Shown here: positions 9,043 to 17,719 of the stretch, piece by piece
How positions within the stretch are numbered: position 1 is the stretch's first letter
Layout of the letters: each line of letters opens with the position of its first letter
NCBI GenBank assembly: GCA_016869875.1
Contig: VGDE01000016.1
Location: 1 to 33,899, forward strand
DNA: 33,899 bases
Source: Alphaproteobacteria bacterium
GTDB taxonomy: Bacteria > Pseudomonadota > Alphaproteobacteria > Rhodobacterales > Rhodobacteraceae
Direction of reading: 5' to 3'
Made by a program: the position numbers and the translations under genes
Notes under the pieces: model-generated
Databases searched by the model: none
Told to the model about the DNA's origin: nothing
Seen by the model: only the letters and a program-made list of their open reading frames with translations

Positions 9043-9549
9043 ATGATCCGCCCCGGACTGCGCGACCGCCTGCGGGACAACCGCGAACTGCTGGTCTTTG
9101 CGGCCCTGACGCTGGCGGGCCTGTGGCTGTCCCTGCGGGGCGGCTGGTTCTTTGCCCTGGTCGGGGCCGCAGTCACGCTGGTCTGCGCCAGCCTGACGCT
9201 TGGCGCAATGCGGCGATCACCCTTCCGCCGCCAGATCGGCGCCCCCGGCATGGTCGAGATCGTCGAAGGGGCCATCCGCTATTACGGCGCGACCCGGCCG
9301 GGCGGCGAGATCCCCCTGCGCGATCTGGTCGAGATCCGGCTCTTGCGGCTGGACGGTCGGGCGCATTGGCGGCTGCGCAGCCAGACAGGCGAGGCCCTGC
9401 TGGTTCCAGCCGATGCCGCGGGGGCGGCAGCGCTGGCGGATGCCTTTACCGCCTTGCCCGGCCTGGACATGGGCGCCGTCTCGGCGGCGCTGGCGGGCGT
9501 GGCGCATCAGCGCGACGCCATCCGCACCGTTTGGCGGAGGCCGGTGTAA
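9043..9549 (+). CDS. Hypothetical membrane-associated protein
   Basis: Two N-terminal hydrophobic stretches (LLVFAALTLAGLWLSLRGGWFFALVGAAVTLVCASL), then a soluble domain MVEIVEGAIRYYGATRPGGEIPLRDLVEIRLLRLDGRAHWRLRSQTGEALLVPADAAG. Confidence 0.7.
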   Translation: MIRPGLRDRLRDNRELLVFAALTLAGLWLSLRGGWFFALVGAAVTLVCASLTLGAMRRSPFRRQIGAPGMVEIVEGAIRYYGATRPGGEIPLRDLVEIRLLRLDGRAHWRLRSQTGEALLVPADAAGAAALADAFTALPGLDMGAVSAALAGVAHQRDAIRTVWRRPV

Positions 9550-9617
9550 GGCGGCTTGACTTGGCCCGCAGGCCTTGCCACCTGTGACCGACTGGAAACC
9601 CGAGAAAGGCCTTGCTC

Positions 9618-10988
9618 ATGTCCATTCCCCAGCAGGGCGGAGGCCCCATCGAGCATCGCGATCAGCTGGCCGCCTATATCGAGAGCGGCGAAAAGCCCAA
9701 GGCCGACTGGCGCATTGGAACCGAACACGAAAAGTTCGGCTATGACCTGGCTGGCAAGATGCCCTTGCCCTACGAGGGCCCCGTCTCGATCACGGCGATG
9801 CTGGAGGGTCTGCGCGACCGCTTCAACTGGAGCCCGGTGCTGGAGGCCGGCAAGCTGATCGGGCTGGAGCGTGACGGCGCCAATGTCAGTCTGGAGCCGG
9901 GCGGGCAGCTGGAACTGTCAGGGGCGCCGCTGGAAACGATCCACCAGACCTGCAACGAGGTGAACAGCCACCTGGCCGAGGTCGAGGCGGTGGCCCGCGA
10001 CATCGGTGCGGGCTTCATCGGCCTGGGCGCCGCGCCGATCTGGGCGCAGGACGACATGCCGATGATGCCCAAGGGGCGCTATCGGCTGATGACCGACTAC
10101 ATGGGCCGTGTGGGCACACTTGGCACCCAGATGATGTACCGGACCTGCACGGTTCAGGTGAACCTGGATTTCGCCTCCGAAGCCGACATGGTCCAGAAGA
10201 TGCGCGTGGCCCTGGCCCTCCAGCCTGTGGCGACGGCGCTGTTCGCCAATTCGCCTTTTCTGGACGGAAAGCCCAACGGGATGAAATCCTGGCGCGCCCA
10301 TATCTGGCAGAACCTGGACGGCGCGCGCACGGGCATGCTGCCCTTTGCCTTCGAGGAGGGCTTTGGCTACGAGGCCTGGGTGGACTACGTGCTGAACGTG
10401 CCGATGTATTTCGTGTATCGCGACGGCAAGTACATCGATGCCCTGGGCCAGAGCTTCAAGGACTTCCTGAAAGGTCAGCTGCCGGCCCTGCCCGGAGAGG
10501 TGCCGACGCTGTCGGACTGGGCCGACCACATGACCACCGTCTTTCCTGAGGCACGCGTCAAGAAGTACATCGAGATGCGGGGTGCGGATGGCGGGCCCTG
10601 GCGGCGACTTTGCGCGCTGCCCGCGCTGTGGGTCGGGCTGACCTATGACCAGGGCGCGCTGGATGCGGCCTGGGATCTGGTCAAGGGCTGGGACGCGGAA
10701 ACCCGCGAAGCGTTGCGGGTGGCGGCCGGCCGGTACGGCCTGCAGGCCGAGGCGGGCGGGGTGCGGATGCACGACCTGGCCCGCGAGGTGCTGGGCATCG
10801 CCGAGGCCGGGCTGAAGTCCCGCGCATGTCCGGCAAGCGACGGCCTGGTTCCCGACGAAACGCACTTTCTGAACGCCCTGAAGGAAAGCGTGGACAGCGG
10901 CAAGGTTCCCGCCGACGAGCTGCTGGAGAAATATCACGGCGTCTGGGGCGGCGATCTGGGCCGCATCTATGACGAATACTGCTACTAG
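9618..10988 (+). CDS. gshA: Glutamate--cysteine ligase (plant/alphaproteobacterial type)
   Basis: KADWRIGTEHEKFGY, VSLEPGGQLELSGAPLETIHQTCNEV, MPKGRYRLMTDYMGRVGTLGTQMMYRTCTVQVNLDF are characteristic. Confidence 0.95.
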   Translation: MSIPQQGGGPIEHRDQLAAYIESGEKPKADWRIGTEHEKFGYDLAGKMPLPYEGPVSITAMLEGLRDRFNWSPVLEAGKLIGLERDGANVSLEPGGQLELSGAPLETIHQTCNEVNSHLAEVEAVARDIGAGFIGLGAAPIWAQDDMPMMPKGRYRLMTDYMGRVGTLGTQMMYRTCTVQVNLDFASEADMVQKMRVALALQPVATALFANSPFLDGKPNGMKSWRAHIWQNLDGARTGMLPFAFEEGFGYEAWVDYVLNVPMYFVYRDGKYIDALGQSFKDFLKGQLPALPGEVPTLSDWADHMTTVFPEARVKKYIEMRGADGGPWRRLCALPALWVGLTYDQGALDAAWDLVKGWDAETREALRVAAGRYGLQAEAGGVRMHDLAREVLGIAEAGLKSRACPASDGLVPDETHFLNALKESVDSGKVPADELLEKYHGVWGGDLGRIYDEYCY

Positions 10989-11116
10989 GTGACGCCCCGG
11001 GCACCGGCATCCGGACCTGCGAAGATCGGGCGCGTTCCGCACGCGAAGGTGAGCCGCCACCCGCATGCGCCCGCTTGATCTGCGCCGCGCTTGGTGGCAC
11101 CCCGGCCGAAAAGCAC

Positions 11117-11530
11117 ATGGGGCAGATCATGCGTGGTGACGTGATTCAGTGGGTCGGGCGGCTGGTCGCAGCTGTCTTTGTGGTGGGCGTCCTCGCCCTT
11201 CTGGGCGCGGTGGTGGTGCTGGTGCGGCAGGCCGAAGGCGTGCCGCCGATGCCGATCCTTCTGGGCCTGCTGGGCACGGTCGTGCTGATCCTGATATCGG
11301 GGGCCTGCCTGGCGCTGATCTCGATCGCGGTGTCCGCCCGGCGCGGGGCCGCCGCCTTGTCGCGGATGGCGTCCGGCGCGGAACCGGAGTCGGAGGACGA
11401 TGCCGTCGAGCCCGAGGACGCGCCCGCACCGATGCAGGGCCCCTTTACCCCAAGCGGTCTGCGCGAGGCGGTTGCCGCTCCGGCGCGGCCTGTCCGACCG
11501 GGCGGGCGGGTTCTGGTGGCCGAACGCTGA
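11117..11530 (+). CDS. Hypothetical two-TM protein
   Basis: MGQIMRGDVIQWVGRLVAAVFVVGVLALLGAVVVLV...LLGLLGTVVLILISGACLALISIAVSARRG; exact start uncertain (ATG 11117 or 11129). Confidence 0.6.
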   Translation: MGQIMRGDVIQWVGRLVAAVFVVGVLALLGAVVVLVRQAEGVPPMPILLGLLGTVVLILISGACLALISIAVSARRGAAALSRMASGAEPESEDDAVEPEDAPAPMQGPFTPSGLREAVAAPARPVRPGGRVLVAER

Positions 11531-11535
11531 AGGCG

Positions 11536-11554
11536 CGGCCGCTATTTGCGGCCG
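11536..11554. terminator. Bidirectional hairpin terminator candidate at convergent gene ends
   Basis: CGGCCGC-TATTT-GCGGCCG perfect 7-bp stem; overlaps the plsY stop and sits 5 nt after the 11530 stop. Confidence 0.45.
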
Positions 11555-12123
11555 ATGCGTGGTTCCGTCCCGGCCAGCAGGCGACGGATGTTGGCCTGGT
11601 GCCGGATAAAGATCAGCACCGCCATGAAGGCCACGATGCCCGCGATGTCGGTGCGGCCCATCCCCCAGGCAAAGACCGGTGCCAGCGCCGCGGCCAGAAG
11701 GGCGCTGAGGCTGCTGATGCGGCTGACCACCGCAGTCAGCGCCCAGGTCGCGCAGGCGATCAGGCCAAGCGGCCAGTGCAGCGCGATCACCGTGCCCAGA
11801 AAGGTGGCCACGCCCTTGCCGCCCTTGAACCCCAGCCAGACCGGAAAGCAATGGCCCAGAAAGGCCGCCCCGCCTGCCAGCACCGCGGCCATGTCGCCGC
11901 CGAACTGTCGGGCAATCAGCACAGCGATCGCGCCCTTGCCCGAATCAAGAAGCAGCGTGGCCAGCGCGGCGGGCTTGTTGCCCGTCCGCAGCACGTTGGT
12001 GGCCCCAATGTTGCCCGAGCCGATCTTGCGCAGATCGCCCAGCCCAAGCGCGCGCGCGATCACCAGGCCAAACGGTACCGAGCCCAGCAGATAGCCGAAC
12101 AGCGTCCACAGGATCAGGCTCAT
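11542..12123 (-). CDS. plsY: Glycerol-3-phosphate acyltransferase PlsY
   Basis: [50 protein letters not shown]... and FKGGKGVATFLG are PlsY hallmarks. Confidence 0.96.
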   Translation of the reverse strand: MSLILWTLFGYLLGSVPFGLVIARALGLGDLRKIGSGNIGATNVLRTGNKPAALATLLLDSGKGAIAVLIARQFGGDMAAVLAGGAAFLGHCFPVWLGFKGGKGVATFLGTVIALHWPLGLIACATWALTAVVSRISSLSALLAAALAPVFAWGMGRTDIAGIVAFMAVLIFIRHQANIRRLLAGTEPRIGRK

Positions 12124-13406
12124 GCGGGTTCTCCGAACACGCGGTTGCCCGCGGCCCAGGTGCCAAGGATGCGTCCCTGCATCCGGGCGCCGTCGAACGG
12201 GGTGTTCTTGGACTTGGATAAGAGCTTGAAGCGGTCCATCAGGAAGGGCGCGTCGGGGTCGAACAGGACCAGGTCCGCAGGCGCCCCCTGCGACAGGCGG
12301 CCCGAGGAAAGGCCAAGGCGTCGTGCCGGATTCAAGGACAGCGCGCGCCACAGCTGCGGCAGGCTGAGCCCGCCCTGATGGTAAAGGCGCATCGCGGCCG
12401 GCAACAGGGTCTGCAAGCCGACGGCGCCGGGGGCGGCAGCCTCGAAGGGCAGGCGCTTGGACTCCTCGTCCTGGGGCGTGTGGAAGCTGGCGATCACGTC
12501 GATCAGCCCGTCGGCCACCGCCTGCACCATCGCCTGGCGGTCGTCCTCGGACCGCAGGGGTGGCGTGAAGCGGAAAAAGGTGCGGTAATCGCCCACATCG
12601 AATTCGTTCAGCGTCAGGTGGTGGATCGAGATGCCGGCCGTCACGTCCAGCCCCGCCTCGCGGGCGCGGATCAATGCGGGCAGGGCGGCGGCCGTGGTGA
12701 TCTGGTCGGCGTGCCAGCGGCAGCCGGTCATGCCGACCAGCGCAAGGTCGCGGTCCAGCCCCATCACCTCGGCCATGGGCGAGACTGACGGGATGCCGTA
12801 AAGCGAGGCGAACTTGCCCGATGTCGCCACCGCGCCCTGCGACAGCCCCGCATCCTGGGGATGGCCCACGATCAGCGCATCCAGCCCGCGCGCATAGGTC
12901 ATGCAGCGCGACAACAGCTTGCTGTCGCGCACCACCCGCACCCCGTCCGTGAACGCCACCGCGCCGAGATCGGTCAGAAAGCCGATCTCGACCATCTCGC
13001 GCCCTTCACGGGACTTGGTCAGGGCGGCCATGTGGTGGATGTTGACGGGCGCATCCTGGGCGCGCCGGGTGACGAACTCCAACGCCTCGGGCGTATCGAT
13101 GGGGGGCATCGTGTCGGGCCGCGCGATCATCGTCGTGACGCCGCCTGCCGCCGCAGCACGGCCGGCGCTGCGAAAGCTTTCCTTGTGCCGCTCGCCCGGT
13201 TCGCCGATCTTGACGCCCCAGTCGACCAGTCCGGGGGCCAGCGCGCGACCGCCGCAGTCGATGACAACCGCGCCTTCGGGAGCGGCTTCGTCCGGTGCGC
13301 CGCGCCCGGCAATGCGGCCCTCGGTCACGCGCAGGCTGCCCGGCGCATCCGACAGGGTTTCGGGATCGATCAGGCGGGCGTTGGAAAAGATCAGGTCCAT
13401 CGTCAC
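12120..13406 (-). CDS. Dihydroorotase-family protein, probably non-catalytic (PyrC'/PyrX type)
   Basis: Amidohydrolase fold sequence directly downstream of pyrB (4-bp overlap). Metal-binding HxH in PGLVDxHxH is replaced by [14 protein letters not shown]. Confidence 0.85.
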   Translation of the reverse strand: MTMDLIFSNARLIDPETLSDAPGSLRVTEGRIAGRGAPDEAAPEGAVVIDCGGRALAPGLVDWGVKIGEPGERHKESFRSAGRAAAAGGVTTMIARPDTMPPIDTPEALEFVTRRAQDAPVNIHHMAALTKSREGREMVEIGFLTDLGAVAFTDGVRVVRDSKLLSRCMTYARGLDALIVGHPQDAGLSQGAVATSGKFASLYGIPSVSPMAEVMGLDRDLALVGMTGCRWHADQITTAAALPALIRAREAGLDVTAGISIHHLTLNEFDVGDYRTFFRFTPPLRSEDDRQAMVQAVADGLIDVIASFHTPQDEESKRLPFEAAAPGAVGLQTLLPAAMRLYHQGGLSLPQLWRALSLNPARRLGLSSGRLSQGAPADLVLFDPDAPFLMDRFKLLSKSKNTPFDGARMQGRILGTWAAGNRVFGEPA

Positions 13407-14362
13407 ACCTCGCCCAAGGCCATGCGGCCGCGCTCGGCCCGCAGGTTGCGTGCCAGCAGGTCCAGGGCGGCCATGCGGACGGCCACGCCCATCTCGACCT
13501 GATCCTGGATCACGCTGCGGTTGATGTCGTCCGCGATGGTGCCGTCGATCTCGATGCCGCGGTTCATGGGACCCGGATGCATCACGATGGCGTCCGGCGC
13601 GGCCATCGCCAGCTTTTCGGCATCAAGGCCCCAGCGATGGAAATATTCCCGCTCGGACGGAATAAAGCCGCCATCCATGCGTTCGCGCTGAAGGCGCAGC
13701 ATCATTACGACATCGGCGCCCTTCAGGCCCTCGCGCATGTTCTCGTAAAGCTCGACGCCCATCTCGGACGCGCCCGAGGGCATCAGCGTGGCCGGCCCGA
13801 TCAGGCGGATGCGGTTTTCCATCTTGCCCAGCAGGATAAGGTTCGACCGCGCGACGCGGCTATGCGCGATGTCGCCGCAGATGGCGACCGTCAGCCGGTG
13901 CAGCCGACCCTTGGCGCGGCGAATGGTCAGGGCATCCAGCAGCGCCTGCGTGGGATGTTCGTGCCGCCCGTCCCCCGCGTTGATGACCGCGCAGTTCACC
14001 TTTTCGGCCAGCAGGTTCACCGCCCCCGAATGGGGGTGGCGCACGACCAGCAGGTCGGGCTGCATCGCGTTCAGCGTCAGCGCCGTGTCGATCAGGGTTT
14101 CGCCCTTTTTCACGCTGGACTGGCTGACGGCCATGTTCATGACGTCCGCCCCCAGTCGCTTGCCGGCCAGTTCGAAGCTGGCCTGCGTGCGGGTCGAATT
14201 CTCGAAGAACATGTTGATCTGGGTCAGCCCGGCCAGCGCGTCGGAATGCTTGACGGTGCGGCGGTTGAGGGCGACGTAATCCTCGGCCAGGTCCAGCAGC
14301 GAGACGATCTCGTCGGGCTTGAGATGGTCGATGCCCAGTAGATGGCGGGCGCGAAAGGTCAT
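13403..14362 (-). CDS. pyrB: Aspartate carbamoyltransferase catalytic subunit
   Basis: [46 protein letters not shown] motifs. Confidence 0.97.
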   Translation of the reverse strand: MTFRARHLLGIDHLKPDEIVSLLDLAEDYVALNRRTVKHSDALAGLTQINMFFENSTRTQASFELAGKRLGADVMNMAVSQSSVKKGETLIDTALTLNAMQPDLLVVRHPHSGAVNLLAEKVNCAVINAGDGRHEHPTQALLDALTIRRAKGRLHRLTVAICGDIAHSRVARSNLILLGKMENRIRLIGPATLMPSGASEMGVELYENMREGLKGADVVMMLRLQRERMDGGFIPSEREYFHRWGLDAEKLAMAAPDAIVMHPGPMNRGIEIDGTIADDINRSVIQDQVEMGVAVRMAALDLLARNLRAERGRMALGEV

Positions 14363-14469
14363 GTGCGGCCTCTTGGTCGGGGTCGGGGTTCTATCGCAGA
14401 TGGCGGGGAACCGGGCAAGCGGCGAGCCGCGCCAAAAGAAGCGGGACCCGGTGCCGCGCCCGGCGACGC

Positions 14470-14502
14470 CGCCCCTGAGGATATTTCGGCACAGAAGATG
14501 AG
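14470..14502. repeat. Intergenic repeat copy A (core ATATTTCGGCACAGAAGATG at 14481-14500)
   Basis: Core matches 18/20 with the copy at 32796-32815; both preceded by CCGCCCC. Confidence 0.5.
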
Positions 14503-14576
14503 GCCTCTGCGGCTTTCTTGCAGGGCGTGCAAGGCGGCCTCTTGCCCGGTGGCACGCGCGCGGCTATGGCAAGGCG

Positions 14577-15950
14577 ATGCACAGCCGTTATCGCCCTCAC
14601 ATCCTTGCGACCCTGTCGTTGGGGCTGCCGTTGATCGGCAGCCATCTGGCCCGCATGGCCATCGGCGTGGGGGATACGGTGATGATCGGCTGGTACGGGG
14701 TCGAGCCGCTGGCGGCGCTGGTCATCGCGACCTCGTTCTTTCACATCCTGTTCTTCCTGGGCATGGGGTTCGGCACCGGCGTGATGGGGCTGATCGCCAG
14801 CCACGTCGCTTCGGGCAACGAGACCGAGGTGCGGCGCGGCGCGCGCATGGCGCTGTGGCTGTCCTCGGCCTTCGCGCTGTCGGTGATGCCGCTGATGTGG
14901 TGGTCCGAGCCGGTCCTGCTGGGCCTGGGGCAGACGCCCCTGGTGTCGTCGCTGGCGCAGGATTACCTGCGCATCGCGGGCTGGGGACTGGCGGTCGTGC
15001 TGGGGCAGTTGACGCTCGCCTCCTACCTGGCGGCGCTGGAGCGGACGCAGATCGTCATGTGGGTGACGCTGGCCGGGCTGCCGCTGAACCTGTTCCTGAA
15101 CTGGGTGCTGATCTTTGGAAATCTGGGCGCGCCCGAACTGGGCGTGCGCGGGGCCGCGATTGCCAGTGTGACGGTACAGGTGGTCCAGCTGCTGCTGCTG
15201 GTGGGCTATGCGGCCTGGGTCCCCGTCGCGCGGCAGTATCACCTGTTCCAAAGGTTCTGGCGGCCGGACTGGCAGGCGATGGGGCAGGTGGCGCGGATCG
15301 GCTGGCCCATCGGCCTGACCATGGTGGCCGAGGGCGGCCTGTTCGTCGCCTCGAACATCATGATGGGCTGGATCGGCACGCCGCAGCTGGCCGCGCACGG
15401 GATCGCGCTGCAGATCACCTCGATCACCTTCATGGCGCATCTGGGGCTGTCGAACGCGGCGACCGTGCGGGTGGGCCAGGCCAAGGGGCGGGGCGACAGG
15501 GCCTGGATGCGGGATGCCGCCGTGACGGTGATCTGGATGTCGCTGGTCTTTGCGGGAATCGCCATCGCCATCTATCTGCTGTTCTCGGAACAGCTGGTGC
15601 GGCTTTACCTGGACCCGACCGACCCGCAGGCGCCAGCCATCGTGGCGCTTGGCGCAATGCTGCTGATGTATGCCGCGCTGTTCCAGCTGACGGACGCCTT
15701 TCAGGTGATCGCACTTGGCTTTCTGCGCGGGGTCCATGACACGCAGGTGCCAATGTGGATCGCGGGCTTCAGCTATTGGGTGGTGGGCATGCCGGTCGCT
15801 TGGGCGCTGGCCTTTCCCTTGGGCTTCGGTCCGGCGGGACTGTGGCTGGGCCTTTGCGTCGGGCTGACCTTTGCCGCGATCCTGCTGATGCGCCGCTTCT
15901 GGCGCGGGCATGCGCGCGGGGACTGGACCCGCGCCGCCGCCGCGGTCTAA
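14577..15950 (+). CDS. MATE family efflux transporter (NorM-like)
   Basis: About 12 hydrophobic segments; LGLPLIGSHLARMAIGVGDTVMIGWYGVEPLAALVIATSFF, LNLFLNWVLIFGNLGAPELGVRGAAIAS. Confidence 0.93.
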   Translation: MHSRYRPHILATLSLGLPLIGSHLARMAIGVGDTVMIGWYGVEPLAALVIATSFFHILFFLGMGFGTGVMGLIASHVASGNETEVRRGARMALWLSSAFALSVMPLMWWSEPVLLGLGQTPLVSSLAQDYLRIAGWGLAVVLGQLTLASYLAALERTQIVMWVTLAGLPLNLFLNWVLIFGNLGAPELGVRGAAIASVTVQVVQLLLLVGYAAWVPVARQYHLFQRFWRPDWQAMGQVARIGWPIGLTMVAEGGLFVASNIMMGWIGTPQLAAHGIALQITSITFMAHLGLSNAATVRVGQAKGRGDRAWMRDAAVTVIWMSLVFAGIAIAIYLLFSEQLVRLYLDPTDPQAPAIVALGAMLLMYAALFQLTDAFQVIALGFLRGVHDTQVPMWIAGFSYWVVGMPVAWALAFPLGFGPAGLWLGLCVGLTFAAILLMRRFWRGHARGDWTRAAAAV

Positions 15951-15975
15951 CCTGCGCCAGAAGAGGGAGGTCCCC

Positions 15976-16212
15976 ATGCGTGCAGTCTTTGTCCAGTTCC
16001 GCTGCGAGCCCGGCCGGACCTATCAGGTCGCCGAGGCCATCTATGACCGCGAGGTCGTCAGCGAGCTGTTCTCGACCTCGGGTGATTTCGACCTGATCGC
16101 CAAGGTCTACATCCCCGAGGAAGAGGATGTCGGCCGCTTTCTGTCCGAGCGTTTGTTCGACATCCCCCATATCAGCCGCACCCTGACGACCATGACCTTT
16201 CGCGCCTTTTGA
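15976..16212 (+). CDS. Stand-alone Lrp/AsnC ligand-binding (RAM) domain protein
   Basis: MRAVFVQFRCEPGRTYQVAEAIYDREVVSELFSTSGDFDLIAKVYIPEEEDVGRFLSERLFDIPHISRTLTTMTFRAF matches the AsnC C-terminal domain with no HTH; RBS GGGAGG. Confidence 0.85.
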   Translation: MRAVFVQFRCEPGRTYQVAEAIYDREVVSELFSTSGDFDLIAKVYIPEEEDVGRFLSERLFDIPHISRTLTTMTFRAF

Positions 16213-16252
16213 TCCCTTGCAGGGCAGGCGCGGCCGGGGCAGTCTGCGCCGC

Positions 16253-17356
16253 ATGACACGATTTGCCCCGCTGCCTGCCAGCCTGCCCACCACCGTCCCG
16301 TTCATCGGCGCCGAAACCCTGGAGCGTCGGCGGGGCACGCCCTTTGCTGCCCGTCTCGGGGCAAATGAAAGCGCGTTCGGCCCCAGCCCTCTGGCCGCGC
16401 GCGCCATGCGCGAGGCAGTGGGACAGATCTGGAAATACGGCGACGGTCCCAGCCATGACCTGACCCATGCCCTGGCGGCGCATCTGTCGGTCGAACCCCG
16501 GCACATCATGGTGGGCGAAGGAATCGACGGGCTGCTGGGCAATCTGGTGCGGCTGATGGTGGCCCCGGGCGATGCGGTCGTGACCTCTGAAGGCGCCTAT
16601 CCGACCTTCAACTATCACGTGGCGGGCTTCGGCGGCGTCCTGCACAAGGTCCCGTATCGCGACGACGCCGAGGACCTGCAGGCCCTGCTGGACTGCGCCC
16701 GTCAGGTCGGCGCGCGGCTGGTCTACCTGTCCAATCCCGACAATCCCATGGGCAGCTGGCACAAGGGCACGGCAATCCGGGCGATGCTGGACGATCTGCC
16801 GCAGGATTGCCTGCTGGTTCTGGACGAGGCTTATGCCGAATTCGCTCCGCAGGACGCGCTTCCCGACATTTCTGCCGATGATCCGCGCGTGATCCGCATG
16901 CGAACCTTTTCCAAGGCCTATGGACTGGCCGGAGCGCGTATCGGCTATGCCATCGGGGCACCGGACCTGATCGCGGGCTTTGACCGGATCCGCAACCATT
17001 TCGGCGTGAACCGCATCGCGCAGGCGGGGGCGCTGGCGGCGCTGGCTGACCAGGGATGGCTGGCCCATGTCGTGGCCGAGGTTCATGCCGCCCGCGACCG
17101 GATCGCGGAAATCGGCGCGGCGAACGGTCTGACGCCTCTGCCCTCCGCAGCCAATTTCGTGGCGCTGGACACCGGCTGCGACGGCGCCCATGCCCGCGCC
17201 CTGGTGGCGGCGCTCGAGGCCGAGGGCGTCTTTGTCCGCATGCCGGGGGTCGCGCCCCTGGACCGTTGCATCCGGATCAGCTGCGGTCCGGTGACTCAGA
17301 TGGAAACACTGGCCGAGGCGCTACCCCGCGCACTGGCCCGCCTCAATCCCGCATGA
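16253..17356 (+). CDS. PLP-dependent aminotransferase, histidinol-phosphate aminotransferase-like
   Basis: LGANESAFGPSPLA, YLSNPDNPMGSW, LVLDEAYAEFAP, RTFSKAYGLAGARIGYAIG (PLP lysine). Confidence 0.88.
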   Translation: MTRFAPLPASLPTTVPFIGAETLERRRGTPFAARLGANESAFGPSPLAARAMREAVGQIWKYGDGPSHDLTHALAAHLSVEPRHIMVGEGIDGLLGNLVRLMVAPGDAVVTSEGAYPTFNYHVAGFGGVLHKVPYRDDAEDLQALLDCARQVGARLVYLSNPDNPMGSWHKGTAIRAMLDDLPQDCLLVLDEAYAEFAPQDALPDISADDPRVIRMRTFSKAYGLAGARIGYAIGAPDLIAGFDRIRNHFGVNRIAQAGALAALADQGWLAHVVAEVHAARDRIAEIGAANGLTPLPSAANFVALDTGCDGAHARALVAALEAEGVFVRMPGVAPLDRCIRISCGPVTQMETLAEALPRALARLNPA

Positions 17357-17666
17357 AGCGGCGGCGCGCCTCCTCGGCGATCGACTGACGCATCTGCAGC
17401 CGCGCGATCTCGGCCAGCAGCGCCTGACGATCCGGCCCTTCGGGCAGATGGGCAAGGCGCTGTTGCGCCGCGATCACCTGCTTCTTCAGGACAATCTCCT
17501 CGGGAAGGACGCCCGCTTCGGCCATGATCCGGAATCCGACGGCTTGCCCCGCATCGCCTGCCGGGCGGTGGGGCAGGGGCTTGCCCTCACCCTTCAGGCC
17601 CGACAGCTTTCCCTCGGCCCGCGCCTTCAGCATCATCCGTTCGGCGATCCGCTCCAGCCAGTTCAT
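17343..17666 (-). CDS. DUF1992 (DnaJC28-like) domain protein
   Basis: MNWLERIAERMMLKARAEGKLSGLKGEGKPLPHR...GFRIMAEAGVLPEEIVLKKQV matches the DUF1992 pattern. Confidence 0.85.
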   Translation of the reverse strand: MNWLERIAERMMLKARAEGKLSGLKGEGKPLPHRPAGDAGQAVGFRIMAEAGVLPEEIVLKKQVIAAQQRLAHLPEGPDRQALLAEIARLQMRQSIAEEARRRFMRD

Positions 17667-17685
17667 GATGTTCCCTGCATCCTGC

Positions 17686-17711
17686 CGAAGGCGCCCGACC
17701 GGGCGCCTTCG
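17686..17711 (-). terminator. Strong hairpin between valS and the DUF1992 gene
   Basis: Perfect 11-bp inverted repeat CGAAGGCGCCC-GACC-GGGCGCCTTCG, but no T-tract. Confidence 0.5.
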
Positions 17712-17719
17712 ATCCGTGG

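Noticed and set aside
14342-15739. 465-aa plus ORF in an alternative frame of MATE
   Set aside because: Out-of-frame Gly/Ala/Arg-rich translation; the MATE frame explains the region.
14391-15977. 528-aa minus-strand ORF opposite the MATE gene
   Set aside because: His/Gln/Arg-rich antisense shadow with no domain.
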